From contig JAUMUM010000022.1 in the NCBI GenBank assembly GCA_030530685.1, forward strand, positions 1 to 39,125: a stretch of 39,125 bases of DNA. Reading direction: 5' to 3'. Below, piece after piece: positions 19,528-27,547 of this stretch; the stretch's first letter is position 1; every line of letters begins with the position of its first letter. Source of the DNA: Actinomycetaceae bacterium (GTDB taxonomy: Bacteria; Actinomycetota; Actinomycetes; Actinomycetales; Actinomycetaceae). The position numbers and the translations under genes are program-made. The notes below the pieces were generated by a model, which worked only from the letters and a program-made list of their open reading frames with translations, was not told the DNA's origin and made no database searches.

Positions 19528-19534
19528 GGGTCAC

Positions 19535-19540
19535 AGCCTA
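19535..19540 (-). promoter_or_regulatory. TAGGCT -10 box, leaderless xth
   Basis: TAGGCT on the minus strand followed by GTGACCC and ATG 19527. The same hexamer occurs before the SDR and pyrE genes at 6-nt spacing. Confidence 0.6.
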
Positions 19541-19612
19541 GTTGAGCGCCGTATGGGTGTGGGAGACGGGCGGCGCCGAGCGGCAGGCGAGGCGCCGGGC
19601 CGAAAGCGCGGT

Positions 19613-19798
19613 TCAGGACGCTAGGCGCTTGAGGAGTTCGGCGAATCGCTCGGCCTCGCGATCCATCTCCTCGTCCGACGGCATGCGCCACCCGGTGTCG
19701 GAGGGGATGTCAACCTACGGCAGGCTATCGGCCTTGGCGGAAAAATGACGCATCATCGACTCGTGCGAGCGGTCTTCACGCGCAAGGGAGCTGTCCAT
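19613..19798 (-). pseudogene. Small gene interrupted by an in-frame TAG
   Basis: One reading frame of 62 codons, beginning ATG 19798 (MDSSLAREDRSHESMM) and ending TGA at 19613, is broken only by TAG at codon 28 (19715-19717). After the stop it continues VDIPSDTGWRMPSDEEMDRE and finishes with a charged helix ending AELLKRLAS. The later part has protein-like composition. No family is recognised. It is divergent from the toxin-antitoxin pair and may be the remains of a linked small gene. It could also be chance. Confidence 0.35.
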
Positions 19799-19801
19799 CA
19801 C

Positions 19802-19830
19802 ACGACAACACCGTTCCTCATGCATACAGT
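19802..19830 (+). promoter_or_regulatory. Promoter of the toxin-antitoxin pair
   Basis: ACGACA (19802-19807), 17-nt spacer, TACAGT (19825-19830), then 6 nt to ATG 19837. No Shine-Dalgarno, so the first gene is probably leaderless. Confidence 0.5.
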
Positions 19831-19836
19831 TACGAC

Positions 19837-20097
19837 ATGGCCATTGAATTCCACAAAAGTGCGGCCAAACACGGATACACCCGAGCAGACGCCCTTCACG
19901 CCATCGAAAACGCGGCATACGAAAACCGCGAGTTCGACAGACGTGGCAGCCTCACCACCCTCGCTTGGGTAGGGCCGAGCACTTCAGGAGAAATGATCGA
20001 AGTATTCGCTGCAATAGAGCCCCCACAGAGAGTCATGATCTTCCATTGCATGGCTGCTCGAGCGAAAATCATCAACAAGATGAGGAGGGCACAGTGA
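19837..20097 (+). CDS. BrnT-like toxin of a type II TA pair
   Basis: 86-residue basic protein, first gene of a two-gene unit with a ribbon-helix-helix protein. The pattern KHGYTRADALHAIENA, then EMIEVFAAI, then VMIFHCMAARAKIINKM resembles the layout of BrnT (KHG near the N-terminus and RxISAR-x-A near the C-terminus), a RelE-fold ribonuclease toxin whose gene also precedes its antitoxin. Sequence similarity is weak, so the family call is inference. GC content is below that of the flanking genes, which hints at acquisition. The stop overlaps the antitoxin start (GTGA). Confidence 0.6.
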   Translation: MAIEFHKSAAKHGYTRADALHAIENAAYENREFDRRGSLTTLAWVGPSTSGEMIEVFAAIEPPQRVMIFHCMAARAKIINKMRRAQ

Positions 20098-20417
20098 ACA
20101 CATCCGCAATCGATTGGGAAGCAATGGCCCGCTGGGCAGAAAGCGACGATGCTTTCGCACGGCCAGCACTCGGCCGCACCCTCACCGGAACCCAAGCCCA
20201 GCAATCTGCCCGCCAACTACTTGCCTGGGCCAACGCCGACTCAGACGCCGGCGGCGCACACACCCAGGACGACGCGGATACGTTACCGCGCCGTCAAGTC
20301 TTCCTGCCTGCGGACATCAACGCCCGGCTCGACGACTACGCGACCGCCACAGGCCAGACGGCTTCACAGATTGTGCGCGCCGCACTCGAGGACTACCTCG
20401 ACAACAACGCAGCATGA
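20094..20417 (+). CDS. RHH (CopG/BrnA-like) antitoxin
   Basis: 107-residue protein. The C-terminal 40 residues form a ribbon-helix-helix DNA-binding domain: RRQVFLPADINARLDDYA, then TGQTASQIVRAALEDYL. The N-terminal part (acidic, W-rich) would bind the toxin. GTG 20094 overlaps the toxin stop, and GAGGAGGG at 20082-20089 is a strong ribosome-binding site, so the antitoxin should be made in excess. It probably represses the pair by binding near 19802-19836. Confidence 0.75.
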   Translation: MNTSAIDWEAMARWAESDDAFARPALGRTLTGTQAQQSARQLLAWANADSDAGGAHTQDDADTLPRRQVFLPADINARLDDYATATGQTASQIVRAALEDYLDNNAA

Positions 20418-20425
20418 CCGCACCG

Positions 20426-20459
20426 GAAAGAGCCCAGCACGGGCGTGCTGGGCTCTTTC
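20426..20459 (+). terminator. Strong terminator after TA pair
   Basis: Perfect 15-bp stem GAAAGAGCCCAGCAC / GTGCTGGGCTCTTTC with loop GGGC, 8 nt after the antitoxin stop. The 3' arm carries CTCTTTC but there is no long U-tract. Confidence 0.85.
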
Positions 20460-20542
20460 GCATGCGGCATGCCAAATTTCGGGTAAGCGGGCATTGCCGG
20501 CTGCCCGCCCGGCATTCGCGCTGGCGCGCCAGGCTGCCTCGT

Positions 20543-20625
20543 CGAACGGTCCCGCAGCCCCGAACGATCCGCCTCGTCGAACGATCCCGCCACCTCGAAT
20601 GATCCAACAGCCTCGATTGATCCGG
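20543..20625. repeat. 18-bp imperfect tandem repeats
   Basis: Five units of 17-18 bp starting CGAACGRTCC or CGAWTGATCC at 20543, 20561, 20578, 20596 and 20614, in the gap between the TA terminator and the SDR gene. Read on the minus strand they give GSIEAV-GSFEVA-GSFDEA, but no start or family supports a gene. Confidence 0.6.
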
Positions 20626-20663
20626 CGCGGCGCAACCTGAGCCCCTGCCGCGACCGGCGGCGC

Positions 20664-20669
20664 TAGGCT
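20664..20669 (+). promoter_or_regulatory. TAGGCT -10 box, leaderless SDR
   Basis: TAGGCT, then TGAGGC, then ATG 20676: a 6-nt gap and no Shine-Dalgarno. Confidence 0.6.
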
Positions 20670-20675
20670 TGAGGC

Positions 20676-21443
20676 ATGGGAAGCGCACTGATCACCGGGG
20701 CGACCTCGGGCATCGGCCTCGAGATCGCCTGGCAGTTGGCGGCCGAATCCAACGACCTCGTCCTCGTGGCGCGAGGCGAGCAGCGCCTGGAGGAGACCGC
20801 GGAGCACATCCGCCAGGTCGCCGGCGTACGCGTCGAAATCCTGAGCGCGGACCTGGCGAACCTCGAAGGGACCGAGGCCGTGTGCCGGCGCCTGGAAGAC
20901 GAGCGGCGCCCCATCGGCCTGCTCGTCAACAACGCGGGCTTCGGGCTGGGACAGGACTTCGTCGGCGGGTCGGTCGAGCGCGAACTCCAGGCCCTGGACG
21001 TCATGGTGCGTGCCGTTCTCATGACGAGCCACGCGGCAGCCTCGGGCATGGTCCGACGCGGCGGGGGTGGCATTCTCAATATCGCGTCGATGACGGCGCT
21101 GACCGCGCAGGGCACGTACTCCGCGCACAAGGCGTGGGTGCGCACCTTCTCCGAGGGCCTTGCGGCCGAGCTCGCCGGAACCGGCGTTCACGTCACGGCG
21201 GCATGCCCGGGCCTCGTCCACACGCAGTTTCACGACCGCGTGGGCGTCGACGCCGGGCAGTGGCCGGACCTGGCCTTCATTCCCGCCAGGGTCGTGGCCG
21301 AGCAGGCGATCGAAGCCGTGCGGCGCGGCAGGGTCCTCGTCACGCCGAGCGTGAGGTACCGGGCGCTCGCGGGGGCTTTGAGGATGGCGCCGCGCTCGCT
21401 CGTGCGCAGGATCGCGGGGCCGGCGGCCTCGGGTAGGAACTGA
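20676..21443 (+). CDS. Short-chain dehydrogenase/reductase
   Basis: 255-residue classical SDR. The cofactor loop is TGATSGIG, the NNAG motif is LVNNAGFGLGQ, the catalytic Ser is in NIASMTAL and the Tyr-Lys pair is in YSAHK. An Arg (VARGE) after the second strand suggests NADP(H). Substrate unknown; the general type is the DltE/YqjQ-like short reductases. The start ATG 20676 is probably leaderless (TAGGCT 6 nt upstream). It is monocistronic, with about 160 nt before pyrE, which has its own promoter. Confidence 0.9.
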   Translation: MGSALITGATSGIGLEIAWQLAAESNDLVLVARGEQRLEETAEHIRQVAGVRVEILSADLANLEGTEAVCRRLEDERRPIGLLVNNAGFGLGQDFVGGSVERELQALDVMVRAVLMTSHAAASGMVRRGGGGILNIASMTALTAQGTYSAHKAWVRTFSEGLAAELAGTGVHVTAACPGLVHTQFHDRVGVDAGQWPDLAFIPARVVAEQAIEAVRRGRVLVTPSVRYRALAGALRMAPRSLVRRIAGPAASGRN

Positions 21444-21588
21444 GGTAGCGAGGCGGCGCGTTGCGCGGCGGGGTCTGAATGTGCGCCGCTGGACGCGGGT
21501 GACACCAGGGCCTGCTCGGGGCCGGGCAGAGTCTGGGTAGAGCAGCACTCCCCGGAAGAAGGCTGTTAAATCCGTCGGCGCCTGACGT

Positions 21589-21594
21589 TAGGCT
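21589..21594 (+). promoter_or_regulatory. TAGGCT -10 box, leaderless pyrE
   Basis: TAGGCT, then TGGGGC, then GTG 21601. The 15-nt context is almost the same as that before the SDR gene (TAGGCTTGAGGC-ATG). Confidence 0.6.
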
Positions 21595-21600
21595 TGGGGC

Positions 21601-22188
21601 GTGAACGATTCATTGCGACAGCGGCTCATCGAGCTCGTCAACGACCTGGCCGTGCAACGCGGCAGCTTTACCCTCGCCTCGGGGCGCACCTCCGACTATT
21701 ACGTCGACATGCGCCGGGCAACGCTTCACCACGAGGCCGGTCCCCTCATCGGCCACGTCATGCTCGACCTCCTCGAAGAGGCCGGGTGCGGGGCGGGCGT
21801 CGTCGACGCCGTCGGCGGGCTGACCATGGGCGCAGACCCCGTTGCCACAGCGATCATGCATGCGGCGGCCTCCCGCGGGCTCGACATCGACGCCTTCGTC
21901 GTCCGCAAAGAGGCCAAGGATCACGGCATGAAACGCCAGATCGAGGGGCCGGGCATTGAGGGGCGCAACGTCGTCATCCTCGAGGACACCTCCACCACCG
22001 GCGGCTCGCCGATCCAGGCCCTCCAGGCCGCGCGGACGGCCGGAGCGAACGTGCTAGCGGTGGCGGTGGTCGTCGATCGCGACACCGGGGCCAGGGAAAA
22101 GATCGAGGCCCACGGCGTGCCCTACCTGGCGGCGCTGGGCCTGGCCGATCTCGGCTTGGCCACGGGGCCCGACGCCCGGGACGGGTGA
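21601..22188 (+). CDS. pyrE: Orotate phosphoribosyltransferase
   Basis: 195-residue OPRTase that joins orotate to PRPP in UMP synthesis. FTLASGRTSDYYVDMR is the family N-terminal motif. VRKEAKDHGMKRQIEG is the flexible catalytic loop with its lysines. The PRPP loop is NVVILEDTSTTGGS. The start GTG 21601 is probably leaderless: TAGGCT 6 nt upstream and no Shine-Dalgarno. The order pyrE, SpoU methyltransferase, class II aldolase recurs in actinobacteria; here other genes lie in between. Confidence 0.96.
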   Translation: MNDSLRQRLIELVNDLAVQRGSFTLASGRTSDYYVDMRRATLHHEAGPLIGHVMLDLLEEAGCGAGVVDAVGGLTMGADPVATAIMHAAASRGLDIDAFVVRKEAKDHGMKRQIEGPGIEGRNVVILEDTSTTGGSPIQALQAARTAGANVLAVAVVVDRDTGAREKIEAHGVPYLAALGLADLGLATGPDARDG

Positions 22189-22425
22189 GCGACGCTCGTC
22201 GTCTTTGAGGCCGCGTTTCGGAACCGACGCCGGGTATCGACCGGGTCCGACGCCCGGAGCGAGTGGGGGAGGCCCGGATGAATCGACGCGAAGGAGTGAA
22301 GCGAGCAGAACCCGACGCCCGCGTTGGAGCGGCCGGAACATGGGCCGTGCATCCCCGGTGGGCTCGATGACCTGCGAAGCGCCTCGGCGCGGGGCGAACA
22401 TAACCGAATGAACTGGAGTGAAACT

Positions 22426-23292
22426 ATGGACTCATCGGCGATAGTGCTAATCGTCATCCTCGTTTTCGTGCTCATCTTCGTGATGTGGCTCATTGGTACC
22501 TACAACCGTTTCGTGCGGCTACGCAACGTCGTGCAGGAGTCGTGGCGCCAGATCGACGTCGAACTCAATCGACGTCATTCGCTCATCCCGAACCTCGTCG
22601 AAACGGTCAAGGGTTACATGGCACACGAGCAGAGCACGCTCCAGGCCGTGGTCGAGGCACGCCGTCTTGCCGAGGCGCCCGCCACGAATCTCGCCGAAAG
22701 GGCGCAGAAGGAGGGGGCGCTCGCCGGTGCGCTCTCGCGCCTGTTCGCGGTCTCCGAGGCCTACCCGAATCTCAAGGCTGACAGCACCTTCCTCGAGCTC
22801 CAGCGCGAGCTGACCAACACGGAAGACAGGATCGCCGCCGGGCGCCGCTTCTACAACTCCAACGTCCGCAACCTCAACACTCTGCGCGAAGCCTTCCCCT
22901 CCTCGATCGTCGGGGCAATGTTTGGATTCCAGAAGGCCGAATACTTCGAGGTCGTCGACGAGGCCGTGCGCGCCACCCCGCAGGTCAGCTTCGGCTTTGC
23001 CGGTGGGCAGGCCGGGGCAGCGCAGGCCGCCGGCATGTATGCCGCCCCCGGCACGCAGGCTCCGGCCGGGCCGCAGGGCGGTTACGTGCCTGGTGGTCAG
23101 GCGCCCGGGGCTCAGGTGCCCGGCGGCCAGGCGGGTTACCCGCAGGCGGGCCAGGCCGGCTATCCGCAGGGCGCGCCGGGCCAGCAGCAGGGCGGCTATC
23201 CGCAGGGCGGCCAGGCTCCTGGTCCGGGACAGGGCGGCCAGCAGGCTCCCGGTGAGGGCTCTCCCGGCTATCCAGGGCAGCCCGGGGCGTGA
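22426..23292 (+). CDS. LemA-family membrane protein with GYPQ-rich tail
   Basis: 288 residues. One N-terminal transmembrane segment (AIVLIVILVFVLIFVMWLIG) is followed by the LemA helical domain: NRFVRLRNVVQESWRQIDVE, RRHSLIPNLVETVKGY and FNSNVR-like YNSNVRNLNT. This places the domain outside the membrane on the coiled-coil-like LemA fold; the role of the family is unclear. The last 90 residues are a Gly/Gln/Pro/Ala repeat (GYPQ units), an unusual extension for LemA. The start ATG 22426 has GGAG at 22415-22418; ATG 22408 is in frame. The stop overlaps the SpoU gene (GTGA). Confidence 0.85.
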   Translation: MDSSAIVLIVILVFVLIFVMWLIGTYNRFVRLRNVVQESWRQIDVELNRRHSLIPNLVETVKGYMAHEQSTLQAVVEARRLAEAPATNLAERAQKEGALAGALSRLFAVSEAYPNLKADSTFLELQRELTNTEDRIAAGRRFYNSNVRNLNTLREAFPSSIVGAMFGFQKAEYFEVVDEAVRATPQVSFGFAGGQAGAAQAAGMYAAPGTQAPAGPQGGYVPGGQAPGAQVPGGQAGYPQAGQAGYPQGAPGQQQGGYPQGGQAPGPGQGGQQAPGEGSPGYPGQPGA

Positions 23293-23942
23293 GCGGCAAC
23301 GTGCCGTCGGGGCCGCCAGCCGACCCGTCGCTCGGCAACGCGCGCACGGATGTCGGACTCGGCCCCGCGCCCGAGCCCTGGCCCGACGACCCGCGCCTCG
23401 ACCCACAACTGCTGCGCGAAGGCGACAGGCGCAACGTCCTCGACCGCTACCGGTACTGGACCGTCGAGGCCATCCGCGAGGACCTTGCCGCCACGCGCTC
23501 GACCTTGCACATCGCCATCGAGAACCTGGAGCACGACCTGAACATCGGTTCCATCGTGCGCACGGGCAACGCCTTCAACGTCGGCGGGGTGCACATCGTC
23601 GGCCGCAAACGGTGGAATCGGCGCGGGGCGCTCGTGACGGATCGGTATGTCGATGTCTTCCACCGGCCCACAGTCGGCGATCTGGCGGATTGGGCGGAGC
23701 GCAATGACTACCGCATGATCGCCATTGACAATCCCCCGGGTGCCTTGGTGTTGGAGCAGGAGCGGTTGCCGCAGCGGTGCCTGCTGGTCTTCGGGCAGGA
23801 GTCCGTGGGCATATCGCCGGAACTCCTTGCGGCCTGTGACGGGGCCATGCGGATCGAGCAGTACGGGTCGACGAGGTCGATGAATGTGGCCGCGGCCGCC
23901 GCCATCGCCATGCACTGGTGGGTGGTCCAGCACCGGGCGTGA
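23289..23942 (+). CDS. SpoU-family RNA 2'-O-methyltransferase
   Basis: 217-residue SPOUT enzyme that methylates a ribose 2'-OH of tRNA or rRNA with S-adenosylmethionine. Motif 1 is LEHDLNIGSIVRTGNAF, motif 2 is CLLVFGQESVGIS, and motif 3 is YGSTRSMNVAAAAAIAMHWW, which together form the SAM-binding knot. GTG 23289 overlaps the LemA stop; there is no strong Shine-Dalgarno of its own, so translation is probably coupled. The first 45 residues are Pro/Asp-rich and may not all be translated. The target nucleotide cannot be told. Confidence 0.9.
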   Translation: MSGNVPSGPPADPSLGNARTDVGLGPAPEPWPDDPRLDPQLLREGDRRNVLDRYRYWTVEAIREDLAATRSTLHIAIENLEHDLNIGSIVRTGNAFNVGGVHIVGRKRWNRRGALVTDRYVDVFHRPTVGDLADWAERNDYRMIAIDNPPGALVLEQERLPQRCLLVFGQESVGISPELLAACDGAMRIEQYGSTRSMNVAAAAAIAMHWWVVQHRA

Positions 23943-24024
23943 GGCTACGCTGGCGAGCTGGATATCGGGAAGTGAGTGGCCGGCGAGTTTGTGCCGACAT
24001 CGGACGAGCTGTCACCTCGGTCAA

Positions 24025-24307
24025 TTCCATGGCTGCCTCCGGCGGGGCCAGCGCGGTGAGGCGTTCGATGCGGCCGACGGCCGGAACCGGTCGGACGGGT
24101 TCGGCAATCGCCTGGCTTGAGGGATTACCGCGAGACCGATGGCCAACTGAAGAATATACGGCGGGTAAGGATCGCTGTGATCCGCTCGCCGCACACACCG
24201 GCCCGGTCTCCAACCGCCGGTGGCCGTAGCTCGCTACCGGCCAGATCAAGCGTCAAGACCACAGCCCGATGATACCCACCATCCGAGCAGCACGCAGGCT
24301 GCAAGTG
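24025..24307 (-). pseudogene. Decayed, inverted rsgA fragment
   Basis: The minus strand is clearly homologous to the intact rsgA of this window (28656-29030). AEPVRPVPAVGRIERLTA here matches AEPVRPAPAVGRVERFTA there, and DNA such as GTGCTGCTCGG, CGACGGCC and GCCGAACCCGTCC is kept. About 280 bases stand for about 375 in the intact gene, with several deletions and frameshifts; the GTPase P-loop and zinc motif are absent. No start or ribosome-binding site remains. Boundaries are approximate. It lies at one edge of the low-GC peptide/TPR/ABC cassette, opposite in direction to the intact copy at the other edge. Confidence 0.8.
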
Positions 24308-24384
24308 GGGTCAAAAGAGTGAATATTTATACCAAAGGGAGTAAGAACACAACCCTTGTGGCGAAGAACGTTTCTTTGTTCCTC

Positions 24385-24417
24385 GTGGGAACACGGAGTC
24401 TTAGGCCGTGTTCTCAC
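24385..24417 (+). terminator. Hairpin upstream of peptide gene
   Basis: GTGGGAACACGG / CCGTGTTCTCAC, a 12-bp stem with one G-U pair and a 9-nt loop, 30 nt before the peptide gene. No U-tract. It could be an attenuator or leader structure, or stop read-through from the left. Confidence 0.45.
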
Positions 24418-24447
24418 TAAAGTCCCAATAAGAAAAGAAGGTCAAAA

Positions 24448-24552
24448 ATGGAGCATGACCCGGCTGCGATTGCTTCCGAACTGAAGCAATCAATTCAGGA
24501 AGCCTTTGCCGAACTCATGATGGCTTGGAACCACGGACCTACTAGGCGCTGA
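24448..24552 (+). CDS. Small peptide (34 aa), candidate signal or RiPP precursor
   Basis: Open frame ATG 24448 to TGA 24552 with a clear ribosome-binding site, AAGAAGG at 24435-24441, 6 nt before the start. The peptide begins MEHDPAAIASELKQSIQEA, a likely amphipathic helix, and ends with MMAWNHGPTRR. It has no cysteine and no signal peptide. The next gene starts 38 nt downstream with its own AGGAG, followed by an ABC exporter operon. Order and size fit a precursor or signalling peptide recognised by the TPR-like protein and moved by the exporter; that role is inference. No homologue is known to me. Confidence 0.55.
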   Translation: MEHDPAAIASELKQSIQEAFAELMMAWNHGPTRR

Positions 24553-24590
24553 AGCTATTGTGCAGACCAATCGGGGAGGACAGGAGAAGC

Positions 24591-25802
24591 GTGGATTCTT
24601 TTGATTTGATGGAAAGTCATCTCAACAAGGTAAAAGAGAGGCTTGTTGGTCAAGAGTTCTCTCCTGCCCTCCCCGAGCGGCTGAAAACATTTGAACTCAC
24701 ACTGAGTCAGCTTTCCTGCCAAGTTTCTAGGCGCAAACAGGAGCCAGGACGAGAGTACGAGATTAGATCAGTCGCTGCGCCCGTTTACGGAACTGATTTG
24801 GGCGTACGATTCGATAGGGATCCGTCTGAGTTTTATGGCACACACTGTGGCTTCGCGAGAGTAGAACCACTTAGTCCTGCCGTTTTAACTAGGGCGCTTT
24901 TGGATTGCGACACAAGGTTCTTAGGGATGCTAATCGATAGTGTTTTACTATTCTTTGGCGATTATCGCGCAGTCAAAGACGCCGTAAGTGAACGTTACGA
25001 TGAGATTATCTACGGTGGCGATTACGGTACCCAAATTTCCGCTGGAGTTGTAATGGCGGCGTTGGGTGATAAACACGCGTTGCGACTGTTTGAAACAGTG
25101 GCTGACAATGAAGCCGTAAGTTTGTCAGATAGATACGGCGCTCTTCATAGACGGCGGCTGCGCTCATAAAACGTTTTCACGATCGTGCCGAAGCCTTAAG
25201 TTGCCTTGATAGAGCGCATCAGCGTTTCATCACCTCTGATAAGAGTCAAGGTTCATGCGATGTTGAAGATGTCATGAACAAAGCGCTCTACCATAATCTT
25301 CGTGCGCTCATTGTCTTTGGCTCTGACGTGATCAAGCAAGCATCTCGTGAACTTAGCCAAGCTCGGGAACTCCTGGATGGGATACTGAGATCCGGGAAAT
25401 TATCACGAGATAACCGATTTATGGACCGGGCGAGTCGTTATGCCAGTCAGGTTGCAATCAATCAGGGACAGTTGGCCATTGCAGCAGGAGGACCGGAACA
25501 AGCAGAAAGCATACTCCGGGATAACGTTTCTTATTGCCGCAAGCACGCTATTGATTACATTGCGGAGGCTTCTTCGGAGTATGCTTACGCCTGTTTCCTT
25601 TGCGGCAATTATGAAAAAGCTATAAAGATGTCGACCGAAGCCTCACTTCATTTCTTCCATCTCGGTTCCCTTCGAGGAATCGAGATGTCCCGAAAGGTAC
25701 TTACGGGCAGTTTATGGGAGCAGGGCCGTAATGCCGAGGCGGAGCGGGTCGCAAGTGATATAGCGTCCGACAGGCTTGGGCTTCGCACAATAAGGTATAT
25801 CA

Positions 25803-25816
<14 letters not shown>
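24591..25816 (+). pseudogene. TPR-like cytoplasmic protein, single frameshift
   Basis: Two overlapping frames form one gene. The first runs from GTG 24591 (AGGAG at 24582-24586) to TAA at 25167-25169. Near 25148 the coding sense passes to the -1 frame, with TAALIKRFHDRAEAL, then SCLDRAHQRF, and on to TAA 25814-25816. One missing base near CATAGACGG would restore about 408 residues. The whole is helical, with TPR-like pairs (AESILRDNVSYCRKHAID; SSEYAYACFLCGNYEKAI). No helix-turn-helix, signal peptide or membrane segment is seen. It recalls peptide-sensing TPR proteins (Rap/RRNPP type), but no family is firmly recognised. GC is about 45-50% by eye, far below its neighbours. Its end overlaps the ABC ATPase start by 14 nt. 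It could be a true mutation or a sequencing error. Confidence 0.6.
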
Positions 25817-26782
<966 letters not shown>

Positions 26783-26786
<4 letters not shown>

Positions 26787-27547
26787 TCCGCCAGCTGCGC
26801 ATGAGCGCGTTCCACGTGCGCCAGTTCGCCTCGGTGCCCTACTTCGTTCAGCTCATGCTCATCACCACGGTCACCTCGACGCTCGTCCAGCTGTTGGCTG
26901 TGCAGGCCTGGGGCGGGTCGGCACGCATCGCCTGGATGCGGGCCGCGGTCATCGGCATGTGGACCGTGGCGACGGCGTCGGCGGGCATCATCGGCTTCGA
27001 GCGATACAAGGGCACCCTGGTCCACCTCGTCCTGGCGCGCATCCACCCACTGCGCGCCCTGCTGGCGGTGGTCGCCGCGGCCTCGACCTTCGGGCTCGCC
27101 GCATTCCCCGTGGCGTGGGCGACGTGGGCGCTGGCCTCCAGCTCGCTCGGCTTCACGGGCCTGTTCTCGCCCGGCGACGCCGCAGCCTTCGTGGCACACG
27201 CGCTGCTCGTGTGGCTGGGGTGCCTAGCGGCGTCGTGCGTCGTGGCCTCGCTCTTCGTCCTCACGCCCAATGCGATCGCCTACGAGGAGCTGCTGCTCGT
27301 GCCCGTATTTCTCGCCTCCGGAATCCTCTTCACGAGTACGGCCGCGCCGCCGTGGCTGGAGGCAGCGGGCTGGGCGATCCCGCTGCGCGGGCCGGTCGCG
27401 CTGCTCATGGGAACGAGCGGCCTGGCCGCCTGGCAGGCCTGGGCGGCCTCGATCGCGTGCATCGCGGCGTGGTTCGGCGCGGCGTGGCTGCTGGGGCGCG
27501 GCGCCCTGCGCCAGGCCCGCGTGACCGGAACCCTGGAGGTGATCTGA
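26783..27547 (+). CDS. ABC-2-type permease, first subunit
   Basis: 254-residue membrane protein with about six hydrophobic segments, the pattern of ABC-2 exporters. It has a short cytoplasmic start (MIRQLRMSAFHVRQFASVPY) and the typical late FLASGILFTSTAAPPWLEA segment, followed by a re-entrant-like loop and last helix. ATG 26783 overlaps the ATPase stop, so the genes are co-translated. It should pair with the next permease as a heterodimer. Substrate unknown; a peptide is plausible from the upstream small gene. Confidence 0.85.

Noticed and set aside
20543-20625. CRISPR array
   Set aside because: Units are adjacent, imperfect and 18 bp long, with no spacers and no cas genes nearby.
24319-24420. 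33-codon frame (GTG start) before the peptide gene
   Set aside because: No ribosome-binding site; it runs through the 24385-24417 hairpin, which better explains the base pattern.
23943-24430. tRNA or insertion-sequence end at the cassette border
   Set aside because: No tRNA fold or terminal inverted repeats with target duplication were seen; the only recognisable content is the rsgA fragment.
25141-25160. Programmed ribosomal frameshift in the TPR-like gene
   Set aside because: No slippery heptamer, stimulating hairpin or Shine-Dalgarno-like stimulator at the junction; a simple one-base loss is the easier reading.
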